A DNA stretch of 64,000 nucleotides from Prevotella sp. (GTDB lineage Bacteria > Bacteroidota > Bacteroidia > Bacteroidales > Bacteroidaceae), in contig SUYI01000005.1 of the NCBI GenBank assembly GCA_015060485.1, forward strand, positions 104,466-168,465, given 5' to 3'. The position numbers and the translations under genes were made by a program. Below, in pieces: positions 17,842 to 26,793 of this stretch; position 1 is the stretch's first letter, and the number at the start of each line of letters is the position of its first letter. Under the pieces are notes generated by a model. That model was given only the letters and a program-made list of their open reading frames with translations, ran no database searches and was not told the origin of the DNA.

Positions 17842-20172
17842 ATGAGTATGAATCTTTTGAACGAACTGAATGAAGGGCAGCGTGAGGCGGTGGAATACTG
17901 CGACGGACCTCAACTGGTGATTGCCGGTGCCGGATCGGGAAAAACCCGTGTGCTGACCTATAAGATAGCCTATCTGCTGGAACGCGGTATGGCCCCGTGG
18001 AATATTTTGGCACTGACCTTTACCAACAAGGCGGCACGTGAGATGAAAGAACGTATCGGCCGGTTGGTAGGACAGGAGAGGGCCATGTATCTGCAGATGG
18101 GTACGTTCCATTCGGTTTTTGCCCGTATCTTAAGAGCTGAAGCCGAGCGGATTGGCTTTAATTCTAATTACACCATCTACGACCAGGCTGATGCCCGGTC
18201 GCTGGTGAAGAGCATCATCAAAGAGATGCAGCTCGACGACAAGACGTATAAGCCCAACAGTGTGGCCGACCGCATCTCGATGGCCAAGAACCACCTGCTG
18301 TTGCCCCAGCAGTATGCTACCAGTTCGTGGGCTGCTGACGATGCGCAGTACAAGCGCCCTATGGTGAGCCAGATATATAACCGCTACATGGAGCGCTGTC
18401 GGCAGGCGAATGCGATGGACTTCGACGATTTGCTGGTCAAGACCTTTGTGCTGTTGCGTGGCCATGAGGACATCCGGAATAAGTATATCGAACGATTCCA
18501 ATATGTGCTGGTCGATGAGTATCAGGACACCAACTATGCCCAGCAGGAAATCGTCCTGTTGTTGGCGCATAGTCATGGACGTGTCTGTGTGGTGGGCGAC
18601 GATGCCCAGAGTATCTATAGTTTCCGGGGTGCCAACATAGACAATATCCTGAATTTCCAGAAACAGTACCAAGGTGCCAGGTTGTTTAAACTGGAACAGA
18701 ATTACCGGTCGACGCAACTTATTGTACAAGCCGCAAACAGTCTGATCAAAAAGAACGAACGACAGATCCGTAAGGAAGTGTTCAGCAAGAACGAGGTCGG
18801 TGAGCAGTTGACGCTGAAGCCTGCCTATAGTGATAAAGAGGAGGCGATGATTGTTTGTAATGACATCAAGCGCCTGCGCCGACAGGACCGTTGTGAGTTC
18901 TCGGATTTTGCCATTCTCTATCGTACCAATGCTCAGAGCCGTTCGTTCGAAGAGCAGATGCGCAAAGACGGTATCCCTTATCGGATTTATGGAGGACTGA
19001 GCTTCTATCAGCGCAAGGAAATCAAGGATGTCATCGCCTATTTCCGTGTAGTGGTGAATCCCAATGACGAAGAAGCGCTGAGACGCATTATCAACTATCC
19101 GGCACGTGGCATCGGCGATACAACGGTGGGTAAGATTGTGGAGACAGCTAACAAGCATCAGGTCAGCCTGTGGCAGGTCATTCAGCAACCCATTGTGTTC
19201 GACTTGAATCTGGCCAAGGGAACGCTGACGAAGCTGGCGGCCTTCAAGACCCTGATAGAAGGGTGGGCCGAGCGCGTGGAACAGGAGAATGCCTATGAGC
19301 TGGGACATTCAATCATCATGGAAAGCGGTATCAGTAAGGATATCTATAGCTCGTCGAATCCGGAGGACCTGTCGCGACAGGAGAATCTGGAGGAATTCCT
19401 GGGAGGTATGCAGGATTTTGTAGAGACACGGAAAGAGGAAGACCGGGAGAATGAGACCGGACTCAGCGACTTCCTGCAGGAAGTCGCACTACTGACCGAT
19501 CTGGATAGTGATGATAATGAGGAGCTGCCAAAGGTCGTGCTGATGACCATTCATGCGGCGAAAGGACTGGAATTCCCAACGGTTTTCGTTGTCGGTCTGG
19601 AAGAGAACATCTTCCCTTCGCCGATGTGTGTTAATACGATGCGGGAACTGGAAGAGGAACGGCGTCTGCTGTATGTGGCTATTACCCGGGCAGAGAAACA
19701 CTGTATCTTGACTTGTGCACAGAACCGTTTCCGATATGGACGTATGGAGTTTGATACACCGTCGCGATTCATTAAGGATTTCGACCCCAGCCTGCTGAAG
19801 GTGGAAGGGAATTCGGGACTGGCTGGGCTTTCTGGGCTTTCCAATAGGGCTAGTACGACGAGTATCCCTAGTCATACTAATACATCTAGTTATAGACGCC
19901 CTGTGCAGAATCCCCGTCCGGTGGCCACGCAGTTTATGGCTGACCCGAAGGCCCGGCTGGTGCCAGTACGGCACGAAACGCCACGTCCGCAGTCGGCCAT
20001 TGGCAATATCGGATTGAAAGAGGGTAATGTCATTGAGCATCAGCGCTTCGGTGTGGGTACCGTCATCAAGATAGAAGGCTCGGGCGAGAATACCAAAGCT
20101 ACCGTAGAGTTTAAAAATGCCGGTGTCAAACAGCTGTTGCTGAAATTCGCGAAATATACGATAGTGGGATAG
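17842..20172 (+). CDS. UvrD/PcrA-type ATP-dependent DNA helicase
   Basis: AGAGSGKTRVLTYKIAYLL, LALTFTNKAAREMKER, VDEYQDTNYAQ, GDDAQSIYSFRGA, MTIHAAKGLEFPTVFVVGLEE. Confidence 0.95.
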   Translation: MSMNLLNELNEGQREAVEYCDGPQLVIAGAGSGKTRVLTYKIAYLLERGMAPWNILALTFTNKAAREMKERIGRLVGQERAMYLQMGTFHSVFARILRAEAERIGFNSNYTIYDQADARSLVKSIIKEMQLDDKTYKPNSVADRISMAKNHLLLPQQYATSSWAADDAQYKRPMVSQIYNRYMERCRQANAMDFDDLLVKTFVLLRGHEDIRNKYIERFQYVLVDEYQDTNYAQQEIVLLLAHSHGRVCVVGDDAQSIYSFRGANIDNILNFQKQYQGARLFKLEQNYRSTQLIVQAANSLIKKNERQIRKEVFSKNEVGEQLTLKPAYSDKEEAMIVCNDIKRLRRQDRCEFSDFAILYRTNAQSRSFEEQMRKDGIPYRIYGGLSFYQRKEIKDVIAYFRVVVNPNDEEALRRIINYPARGIGDTTVGKIVETANKHQVSLWQVIQQPIVFDLNLAKGTLTKLAAFKTLIEGWAERVEQENAYELGHSIIMESGISKDIYSSSNPEDLSRQENLEEFLGGMQDFVETRKEEDRENETGLSDFLQEVALLTDLDSDDNEELPKVVLMTIHAAKGLEFPTVFVVGLEENIFPSPMCVNTMRELEEERRLLYVAITRAEKHCILTCAQNRFRYGRMEFDTPSRFIKDFDPSLLKVEGNSGLAGLSGLSNRASTTSIPSHTNTSSYRRPVQNPRPVATQFMADPKARLVPVRHETPRPQSAIGNIGLKEGNVIEHQRFGVGTVIKIEGSGENTKATVEFKNAGVKQLLLKFAKYTIVG

Positions 20173-20200
20173 GGTGGAGTCCCACTAAAAATATAAAATG

Positions 20201-20332
20201 TTAAAGAGCATCATCTTCCGGACGTTCAGGAAGATGATGCTTTATTTTGGGAAGATGTTTCTTCTTGCGAAGATAGGCAGCCTTTCGGGCTTCGTATTCT
20301 TCGTAATGTTTCTCAAGAAAATTGTCGGCCAT
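20201..20332 (-). CDS. Small 43-aa ORF, MADNFLEKHYEEYEARKAAYLRKKKHLPKIKHHLPERPEDDAL
   Basis: ATG overlaps the stop of the upstream DUF4270 gene (TAATG); strongly charged. Below the track's length cutoff. Confidence 0.65.
   Translation of the reverse strand: MADNFLEKHYEEYEARKAAYLRKKKHLPKIKHHLPERPEDDAL
20207..20241. terminator. 13-bp perfect stem hairpin between convergent genes, overlapping the 3' end of the 43-aa ORF
   Basis: AGCATCATCTTCC ggacgttca GGAAGATGATGCT followed by TTATTTT. Confidence 0.75.
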
Positions 20333-21786
20333 TATTCGTTTTGATTGTATACGACACTGATGCGTACCGGGTCGTATGGGTTGTCGCGGCCACCCACCAG
20401 ACGGACGCTGACCACCCGGAGCTCGTTGCTGACACCAGCAACAGAGGAGGTGGAACTGGACGAGCTGGATGTGATGACCTGTACAGGGACGATAACCGCC
20501 TTGTTCCAGTCAGCTGAAGCGTTACGCTTGTCATACATGCGGTTGATGAGTCCGGAGATGTTGTTGAACGTGTAGGTGTTTTTGTTGCTATTGTATACAG
20601 CCAGATACGATGCCACATTGTTGGGTAGGTCTCTATGTTCAAAGAATGAATACAGGCTGTCTTTCTCCAAAATCATCAGATACTGCGGTTCTGACAATAA
20701 ATCGTCGGTCAGGCTGCTACTGTCGTTCATGCGGCGGAACACAATCTTGGCGGAGGTGATGGTGTCGTTCTCATGTCCACGCTTGATGTCGTCCACGGGA
20801 AGGGTCACCTCGGTGAAAATGCCGTCGGGAGCCTTGATATAAGTATACCGGGTGTCTGCGGCCAGTCGCTGGATAGTGTTCTTGTCGCTGATGAAGTTCG
20901 TGGTCTGCAAGACCTCCTCATTGCCGATGAACGCTTTCTGGCGATTGATGATTTTGCCGTCATTCATATAGTGTATGTGAATAACAAGCTGCGTCTGGTA
21001 GACTTCTGTCATCACGCCCAGACCATCGGTGGTCTTAAAATAGAATCCGGGACAAACCTTCTGTACAAATGTCTGCGAGTTTTTGAAATACTCGGGATGT
21101 TCATAGTATGTGTTCATCACGTAGGAACCATAGTTGTTCCAGGTCCGTCCGCTCTTGTCGGTATAGGGATCGTTGATGGGCACTTTGATACGGAAGTAGT
21201 TCGTACCGTTCTGGTTCAGATTGCGCAGGCTGTCGCTCTGAGTCAGGTCAGACAGCGTATAGAGCGCTTTCTTGTAGAGACCGTCGGCACGCAGGAAACC
21301 ATTCTTCTCCAAATCGAAATTGGTGTAGTACTGGCGGTTCTCCATGACGGGCTTGTCCAGCTCACTGATGGTCATCTTCATGGCTGCCAACGAGTCGCCC
21401 ATAAAGTTGTCGACAATGATGTTGAGGAAACAAGAGTCAGCCAACGCATTGTCGGCATGATCATCCTCTTCACCACGCAGCAAAGACAAGGGGGGGAAGA
21501 GGTTTGATGCCTCGCTCTCCAATGTAGAGAACTGCGTCATGAAGTTTGCCGTGATATAAGAGCCGGTCTCCGGGTCCTTGATCTTACCCAAATAGCTGTA
21601 AGAGCTGCGGGCCAGTATGGAGTCGGCAATAATAGAGCGTGTTGATACGTCGAAGGTGTCCGACACAATGGTAAACTGGTCGGATTCGCTGACGAGTGTG
21701 TTACCCAGCATCGAGGTGTCTTCTGTACACGAAGAGATTGCAATTGTAATCATTGCAATCCCCATCAATACTATTTTCTTTATCAT
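20332..21786 (-). CDS. DUF4270-type Bacteroidetes lipoprotein
   Basis: Start set at 21786 (MIKKIVLMGIAMITIAISSCTEDTSMLGN) with lipobox Cys; remainder resembles DUF4270 proteins. Confidence 0.75.
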   Translation of the reverse strand: MIKKIVLMGIAMITIAISSCTEDTSMLGNTLVSESDQFTIVSDTFDVSTRSIIADSILARSSYSYLGKIKDPETGSYITANFMTQFSTLESEASNLFPPLSLLRGEEDDHADNALADSCFLNIIVDNFMGDSLAAMKMTISELDKPVMENRQYYTNFDLEKNGFLRADGLYKKALYTLSDLTQSDSLRNLNQNGTNYFRIKVPINDPYTDKSGRTWNNYGSYVMNTYYEHPEYFKNSQTFVQKVCPGFYFKTTDGLGVMTEVYQTQLVIHIHYMNDGKIINRQKAFIGNEEVLQTTNFISDKNTIQRLAADTRYTYIKAPDGIFTEVTLPVDDIKRGHENDTITSAKIVFRRMNDSSSLTDDLLSEPQYLMILEKDSLYSFFEHRDLPNNVASYLAVYNSNKNTYTFNNISGLINRMYDKRNASADWNKAVIVPVQVITSSSSSSTSSVAGVSNELRVVSVRLVGGRDNPYDPVRISVVYNQNE

Positions 21787-21787
21787 G

Positions 21788-22585
21788 TTATATCTTCTCG
21801 TAGAAGTTTTCATAAGCATCGGCAAAGTCCTCGCCCTGATAAGCCAGCGTGGGGACATTGTTGGCCTTTGCATATTTTATCAATTCCTTATTAATACTCT
21901 TGTGGGCGGCAATCACGCCGTCACTATAGTCGATAGCTAACTTGCACAATTCGTTATAGTCAAAATCATCGTTGTATTTCGTCAGCAGATCGGCTGTAGC
22001 CTCGCGGAACTCAATGCAATTCTTGAAATTGCTGCCGAGATTCGACTTGAGGTTGTTCGGGAAGAGCGACGTCACCACCTTCGTGTTTGCAAATGAGGGC
22101 TCATCGTGATAGGCTGTCTTGATATACAGTGGTACGACGGCACCCATCCAACCTTGAACGTGGATGATGTCGGGCACCCAACGAAGCTTCTTGACAGTCT
22201 CAAGAACACCACGTGCAAAGAAAATGGCGCGCTCACCATTGTCGGCATAATCCTCTCCCTGTTCGTTTTGTGTCATCTGGCGCTTGGAGAAGTAGTCATC
22301 ATTATCAATGAAATAAACCTGGATGCGCGTCTGGACAATAGTTGCCACCTTAATAATCAGCGGGTGGTCGGTATCATCGATAATCAGGTTCATTCCTGAG
22401 AGACGGATAACCTCATGCAACTGACCGCGACGTTCGTTAATGTTGCCCCATTTGGGCATAAACGTACGAATTTCGTGACCCTTCTCAAGAATAGCCTGAG
22501 GAAGTGCCTTGCCCATCAGCGACAAGTCACTGTCGGGAACATAAGGAACAATCTCTTGGTTGATGAATAATATCTTCTTTGCCAT
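21788..22585 (-). CDS. Stand-alone N-terminal glycogen/starch synthase (GT5) domain protein
   Basis: 265 aa; KKILFINQEIVPYVPDSDLSLMGKALPQAILEKGHEIRTFMPKWGNINERR, WVPDIIHVQGWMGAVVPLYIK; no second GT-B half. Confidence 0.8.
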   Translation of the reverse strand: MAKKILFINQEIVPYVPDSDLSLMGKALPQAILEKGHEIRTFMPKWGNINERRGQLHEVIRLSGMNLIIDDTDHPLIIKVATIVQTRIQVYFIDNDDYFSKRQMTQNEQGEDYADNGERAIFFARGVLETVKKLRWVPDIIHVQGWMGAVVPLYIKTAYHDEPSFANTKVVTSLFPNNLKSNLGSNFKNCIEFREATADLLTKYNDDFDYNELCKLAIDYSDGVIAAHKSINKELIKYAKANNVPTLAYQGEDFADAYENFYEKI

Positions 22586-22762
22586 GCGATGTAGTTTAAA
22601 CTAAGTGCAAAGTTACGAAAAATAATTCACAAAAACCGCAAAAACGTGCACATTTAAGGATTTTTAGCCTCAAATTTGGCATATTTTTACGTTATTTTTT
22701 CCTTATTTGGTAAAAATGTTGTTATTTTGCACCCGATTTCAGAGACAAGCATAGAAAAGACT

Positions 22763-23617
22763 ATGAAAGTATTCTATAAAATTGTGGATCTTCAGAACCA
22801 GCTTTTTGAGGATCGCAAGCAAGGAAAAGAGATCGGACTCGTTCCGACCATGGGGGCACTTCATGAGGGTCATGCCTCGTTGGTGCGCCGTAGTGTGAAG
22901 GAGAATGCCGTTACCGTAGTATCGGTGTTTGTGAACCCTACACAGTTTAATGACAAGAACGACTTGAAGAACTATCCCAGAACGCTGGAGGCCGACTGTG
23001 AGCTGTTGGAGGCTTGTAGTGCCGACTACGTGCTGGCTCCTTCTGTAGAGGAGATGTATCCCACACCTGACACCCGTCAGTTTGAGTATCCCCCCATATC
23101 GACCGTGATGGAGGGTGCGCACCGTCCCGGACACTTCAATGGTGTCTGTCAGGTGGTGAGTCGTCTGTTCTATATTGTGAAACCACAGCGTGCGTATTTC
23201 GGCGAGAAGGACTGGCAGCAGATTGCTGTCGTCAAGGCGATGGTCCGTCATCTGGGCATCAACGTGCAAATCGTTGAGTGTGACATTGTTCGTGATAAGG
23301 ACGGATTGGCTCGCAGTTCACGAAACACCCTGCTGTCGAAAGAGGAGCGCGCCATTGCCCCGACCATCTACAAGGCGCTGAAGAGCAGTCTGACGTATGC
23401 CAAGAAGCATACCGTGAAGGAGACTCACGACAAGGTCGTTGCCGACATCAATGCTGTCGACGGCCTTGATGTGGAGTATTTCAGCATTGTCGACGGTAAT
23501 ACGTTGCAGGATATTGAGAATTGGGATGATACTCCTTATGTTGTGGGCTGTATCACCGTGTATTGCGGTAAGACACCTATCCGACTCATTGACCACATAA
23601 AATATAAAGCAGTATGA
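22763..23617 (+). CDS. panC: Pantoate--beta-alanine ligase
   Basis: [60 protein letters not shown]; start set at 22763. Confidence 0.96.
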   Translation: MKVFYKIVDLQNQLFEDRKQGKEIGLVPTMGALHEGHASLVRRSVKENAVTVVSVFVNPTQFNDKNDLKNYPRTLEADCELLEACSADYVLAPSVEEMYPTPDTRQFEYPPISTVMEGAHRPGHFNGVCQVVSRLFYIVKPQRAYFGEKDWQQIAVVKAMVRHLGINVQIVECDIVRDKDGLARSSRNTLLSKEERAIAPTIYKALKSSLTYAKKHTVKETHDKVVADINAVDGLDVEYFSIVDGNTLQDIENWDDTPYVVGCITVYCGKTPIRLIDHIKYKAV

Positions 23618-23958
23618 TGATAGAGGTAATGAAGTCGAAGTTGCACTGTGTGACAGTGACAGAAGCCAACCTGAACTATATGGGTAGTATCACTATCGAC
23701 GAGGATCTGATGGATGCTGCCAACATGATAGCCGGTGAGAAGGTGCAGGTTCTGGACAATAATAACGGTGAGCGTTTCGAGACCTATATAATAAAAGGTG
23801 AACGCGGCTCGGGGTGTGTTTGTCTGAATGGTGCTGCAGCTCGCAGGGTACAAGTGGGCGATGTGGTTATCATCATCTCCTATGCCCTGATGGATTTTGA
23901 GGAGGCCAAGACATTCAAACCCACAGTGGTCTTTCCACAAGAAGGAAACAAGGTGTAA
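23614..23958 (+). CDS. panD: Aspartate 1-decarboxylase
   Basis: [30 protein letters not shown] with Gly-Ser self-cleavage site; overlaps panC stop. Confidence 0.96.
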   Translation: MMIEVMKSKLHCVTVTEANLNYMGSITIDEDLMDAANMIAGEKVQVLDNNNGERFETYIIKGERGSGCVCLNGAAARRVQVGDVVIIISYALMDFEEAKTFKPTVVFPQEGNKV

Positions 23959-23978
23959 ACCGTCCTACTCATAGAAAA

Positions 23979-24012
23979 CAATAAAGCCGCTCATTGCTGG
24001 GCGGCTTTATTG
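23979..24012. terminator. 12-bp perfect hairpin between convergent panD and biotin carrier gene
   Basis: CAATAAAGCCGC tcattgctgg GCGGCTTTATTG. Confidence 0.85.
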
Positions 24013-24030
24013 TTGACATATGGATGAGTT

Positions 24031-24462
24031 TTACTCAATCACAACCAGTGCGTCGTCTTCCATTACGCTCTGTCCGGGCTGAACACAGATGGCAGTTACC
24101 TTACCGTCTTTCTCTGCCTCAATATTGTTGGCCATCTTCATAGCCTCCAATATAAGCAGCGTGTCGCCGGCCTTCACCTCGTCGCCGACAGCCACCTCAA
24201 TAGAGGTGATGACGCCGGGAAGCGGAGCCTTAATGGCATTGTTGGTGTTGACGTTAGCAGAAGCACCCTCTGAAGGCTCGGCAGCTGCTGCAGCCTGTGC
24301 TGCAGGACGTACCACCACTTTCTTCTCCTCTTCGGGTTCCGGCTCCATCTCTACCTTGTACTCTTCACCATTGACGGTGACGGTCACTTCGTTCTCTACG
24401 ATATCCCCAATGGCTACTTCATACTTGTTGCCATTGATGGTGTACTTATATTCTTTCTTCAT
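24031..24462 (-). CDS. Biotin carboxyl carrier subunit (methylmalonyl-CoA/oxaloacetate decarboxylase gamma type)
   Basis: 143 aa; A/P/E-rich linker then IKAPLPGVITSIEVAVGDEVKAGDTLLILEAMKMANNIEAEKDGKV. Confidence 0.92.
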   Translation of the reverse strand: MKKEYKYTINGNKYEVAIGDIVENEVTVTVNGEEYKVEMEPEPEEEKKVVVRPAAQAAAAAEPSEGASANVNTNNAIKAPLPGVITSIEVAVGDEVKAGDTLLILEAMKMANNIEAEKDGKVTAICVQPGQSVMEDDALVVIE

Positions 24463-24474
24463 GCTCAGTCTGTT

Positions 24475-24624
24475 TTAAGGATGTTCTGTCATAGTGAGCG
24501 CATAGCCGTTCCACTGAGTCTGCTTCTCGGCAATCGTAATGATGCCGGGCTCCTTGTCGTGTACGTTATTGCCCTTGAACTCGTAAAGTGCCATAGCAAT
24601 GGCGGCATAAACTTCGTTCTTCAT
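24475..24624 (-). CDS. Small 49-aa ORF between carboxyltransferase and biotin carrier genes
   Basis: MKNEVYAAIAMALYEFKGNNVHDKEPGIITIAEKQTQWNGYALTMTEHP; in-operon, same strand, below track cutoff. Possibly a decarboxylase accessory subunit. Confidence 0.75.
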   Translation of the reverse strand: MKNEVYAAIAMALYEFKGNNVHDKEPGIITIAEKQTQWNGYALTMTEHP

Positions 24625-24675
24625 AATTGTCAATTTTCAATTATCAATTATCAATTGTCAATTATCAATTGTCAA
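24625..24675. repeat. Tandem ~10-nt repeat filling the mmdA/49-aa ORF gap
   Basis: attgtcaattttcaattatcaattatcaattgtcaattatcaattgtcaatta. Confidence 0.9.
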
Positions 24676-26241
24676 TTACATCGGAATGTTACCATGCTTC
24701 TTAGCGGGCAGAGCATCACGCTTGGTAGCGAGCTGTGCCAGAGCACGACAGATGCGGAAACGCGTGTTACGCGGCTCAATCACATCGTCAATGTAGCCAT
24801 ACTTAGCAGCCTGATAAGGATTAGCGAAGAGCTCGTTGTACTCCTCTTCCTTCTCAGCGATGAAGGCCTTCACGTCCTCACCGGCTTCCTTCTTGGCCTT
24901 AGCTTCCTTAGCATAAAGCACGGCAGCAGCACCGCTGGCACCCATCACGGCAATCTCAGCAGAGGGCCATGCGTAGTTCAGGTCGGTATGCAGCTGCTTA
25001 GAGCCCATCACGATGTGTGAACCACCGTACGACTTACGCAGGGTAACGGTGATCTTGGGAACGGTAGCCTCGCCGTAAGCGTACAGAAGCTGAGCACCAT
25101 GCAGGATGACGGCATTGTACTCCTGACCGGTGCCAGGCAGGAATCCGGGAACGTCGACGAGCGACACGATAGGAATATTGAAGGCGTCGCAGAAACGTAC
25201 GAAACGGGCACCCTTACGAGAGGCGTTGACGTCGAGGACACCAGCATAGCAAGAAGGCTGGTTGGCAACGATACCTACGCTCTGACCATTGAAGCGGGCA
25301 AAACCGACGATGATGTTCTTGGCGAACTTAGGCTGTACCTCGAAGAACTCGTTGTCGTCGGTGATAGCCGAGATAACCTTGTACATGTCGTAAGCCTCGT
25401 TGGGATTCTCGGGGATGATTTCGTTCAGCGAATCCTCCAGACGGTCGATGGGGTCTGTGCACTTCTTGCGAGGTGCCAGCTCCATGTTGTTGGAAGGAAT
25501 GTAGCTCAGCAGGGTCTTCAGCATCTCTACAGCCTCTTCCTCTGTCTTGGCGGTGAAGTGGGTCACACCCGACTTCGAAGCGTGTACAGAGGCACCGCCG
25601 AGGTGCTCCTGGTCGATATCCTCGCCAGTAACGGTCTTCACCACCTTCGGACCAGTGAGGAACATATACGACGTTCCTTCCATCATCAGCGTGAAGTCGG
25701 TGAGGGCAGGGGAGTAAACGGCACCACCGGCGCAAGGACCGAAGATACCACTGATCTGAGGAATCACACCTGATGCCAGGATGTTACGCTCGAAAATCTC
25801 TGCGTAGCCGGCCAGTGCGTTGATACCTTCCTGGATACGTGCACCACCCGAGTCGTTGATACCAATGACGGGGGCACCCATCTTCATGGCCATATCCATC
25901 ACCTTACAGATCTTCTGCGACATGGTCTCAGAAAGAGAACCTGCATGTACGGTAAAGTCCTGTGCGAAGATGAATACCAGACGACCGTCGATAGTACCAG
26001 AACCGGCTACCACGCCGTCGCCCAGAAACTGCTTCTTCTCCATGCCGAAGTTGTGGCAACGGTGCTCCTTGAACATGTCATACTCTTCGAAAGAGCCTTT
26101 GTCGAGCAGCATCTCAATGCGCTCGCGGGCTGTGTATTTACCCTTTTCGTGCTGCTTCTGTATGGCTTTCTCGCCACCACCGAGACGAGCTTGTTCGCGC
26201 TTCTCGATGAGCTGTTTGATCTTTTCTAATTGCTTGCTCAT
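24676..26241 (-). CDS. mmdA: Methylmalonyl-CoA decarboxylase alpha / acyl-CoA carboxyltransferase subunit
   Basis: 521 aa; [78 protein letters not shown]. Confidence 0.93.
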   Translation of the reverse strand: MSKQLEKIKQLIEKREQARLGGGEKAIQKQHEKGKYTARERIEMLLDKGSFEEYDMFKEHRCHNFGMEKKQFLGDGVVAGSGTIDGRLVFIFAQDFTVHAGSLSETMSQKICKVMDMAMKMGAPVIGINDSGGARIQEGINALAGYAEIFERNILASGVIPQISGIFGPCAGGAVYSPALTDFTLMMEGTSYMFLTGPKVVKTVTGEDIDQEHLGGASVHASKSGVTHFTAKTEEEAVEMLKTLLSYIPSNNMELAPRKKCTDPIDRLEDSLNEIIPENPNEAYDMYKVISAITDDNEFFEVQPKFAKNIIVGFARFNGQSVGIVANQPSCYAGVLDVNASRKGARFVRFCDAFNIPIVSLVDVPGFLPGTGQEYNAVILHGAQLLYAYGEATVPKITVTLRKSYGGSHIVMGSKQLHTDLNYAWPSAEIAVMGASGAAAVLYAKEAKAKKEAGEDVKAFIAEKEEEYNELFANPYQAAKYGYIDDVIEPRNTRFRICRALAQLATKRDALPAKKHGNIPM

Positions 26242-26253
26242 TGTTATATTTTA

Positions 26254-26284
26254 TTTTTAACCTTTTTACTTTTTTACTTTTACT
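26254..26284. repeat. AAAAGGTA/AAAAAGTA repeat in mce-mmdA gap
   Basis: tttttaacctttttacttttttacttttactc; includes the mce stop codon. Confidence 0.8.
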
Positions 26285-26690
26285 CAGGGTGCTCGCAGAG
26301 CTCCGTGAGAATTCCACATGTTGATTTCGGATGCAGGAAGGCAATGTTCAGACCCTCAGCGCCCTTACGGGGCTTCTCGTCGATGAGGCGCACACCCTTC
26401 TCGCTGACCTCAGCAAGTCCTTTGGCTACACCGTCTTCCACACAGAAGGCTACATGGTGAACACCCTTGTTACCCTTGTCGAGCCATTTCTGAATGGTGC
26501 TCTCGGGTGATGTGGGTTCCAGCAGCTCCAACTTAACCTCACCGCAGCGCAGAAAGGCGGTCTTCACCTTCTGGTCTTCTACTACTTCTGTAGCATAACA
26601 CTCCAAGCCCAGCACGTCAGTGAAAAACGGCAGGCTCTCCTCAATACTCTGGACGGCAATGCCCAGATGCTCAATGTGGGAAATCTTCAT
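26280..26690 (-). CDS. mce: Methylmalonyl-CoA epimerase
   Basis: 136 aa; HIEHLGIAVQSIEESLPFFTDVLGLE, KVKTAFLRCGEVKLELLEPTSPESTI, VHHVAFCVED. Confidence 0.94.
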   Translation of the reverse strand: MKISHIEHLGIAVQSIEESLPFFTDVLGLECYATEVVEDQKVKTAFLRCGEVKLELLEPTSPESTIQKWLDKGNKGVHHVAFCVEDGVAKGLAEVSEKGVRLIDEKPRKGAEGLNIAFLHPKSTCGILTELCEHPE

Positions 26691-26720
26691 ATTGTTACTT
26701 TTTAAATGAGTATATAATTA

Positions 26721-26756
26721 ATAATGTGCAAAGATACGTAATTCTTTGCACATTAT
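26721..26756. promoter_or_regulatory. 13-bp perfect inverted repeat overlapping the probable -7 box of the mce operon
   Basis: ATAATGTGCAAAG atacgtaatt CTTTGCACATTAT; reverse strand reads TATCTTTG inside the repeat. Confidence 0.65.
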
Positions 26757-26793
26757 CAACAAAAACCCGAAATATTTAGTATTTCTTATCAAA

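Noticed and set aside
17759-18013. 84-aa minus ORF ending in SATKVRISEQIAKFYLSIFEREC
   Set aside because: Spurious translation of the promoter repeat; the same peptide-like string arises from the copy at 54.3 kb (VTKLRISEQNAK).
18130-19308. 392-aa minus-strand ORF inside the UvrD/PcrA gene
   Set aside because: Antisense to an unambiguous helicase; no family signature.
24481-25020. 179-aa plus-strand ORF
   Set aside because: Antisense to mmdA and the 49-aa ORF; includes translation of the decamer repeat ([15 protein letters not shown]).
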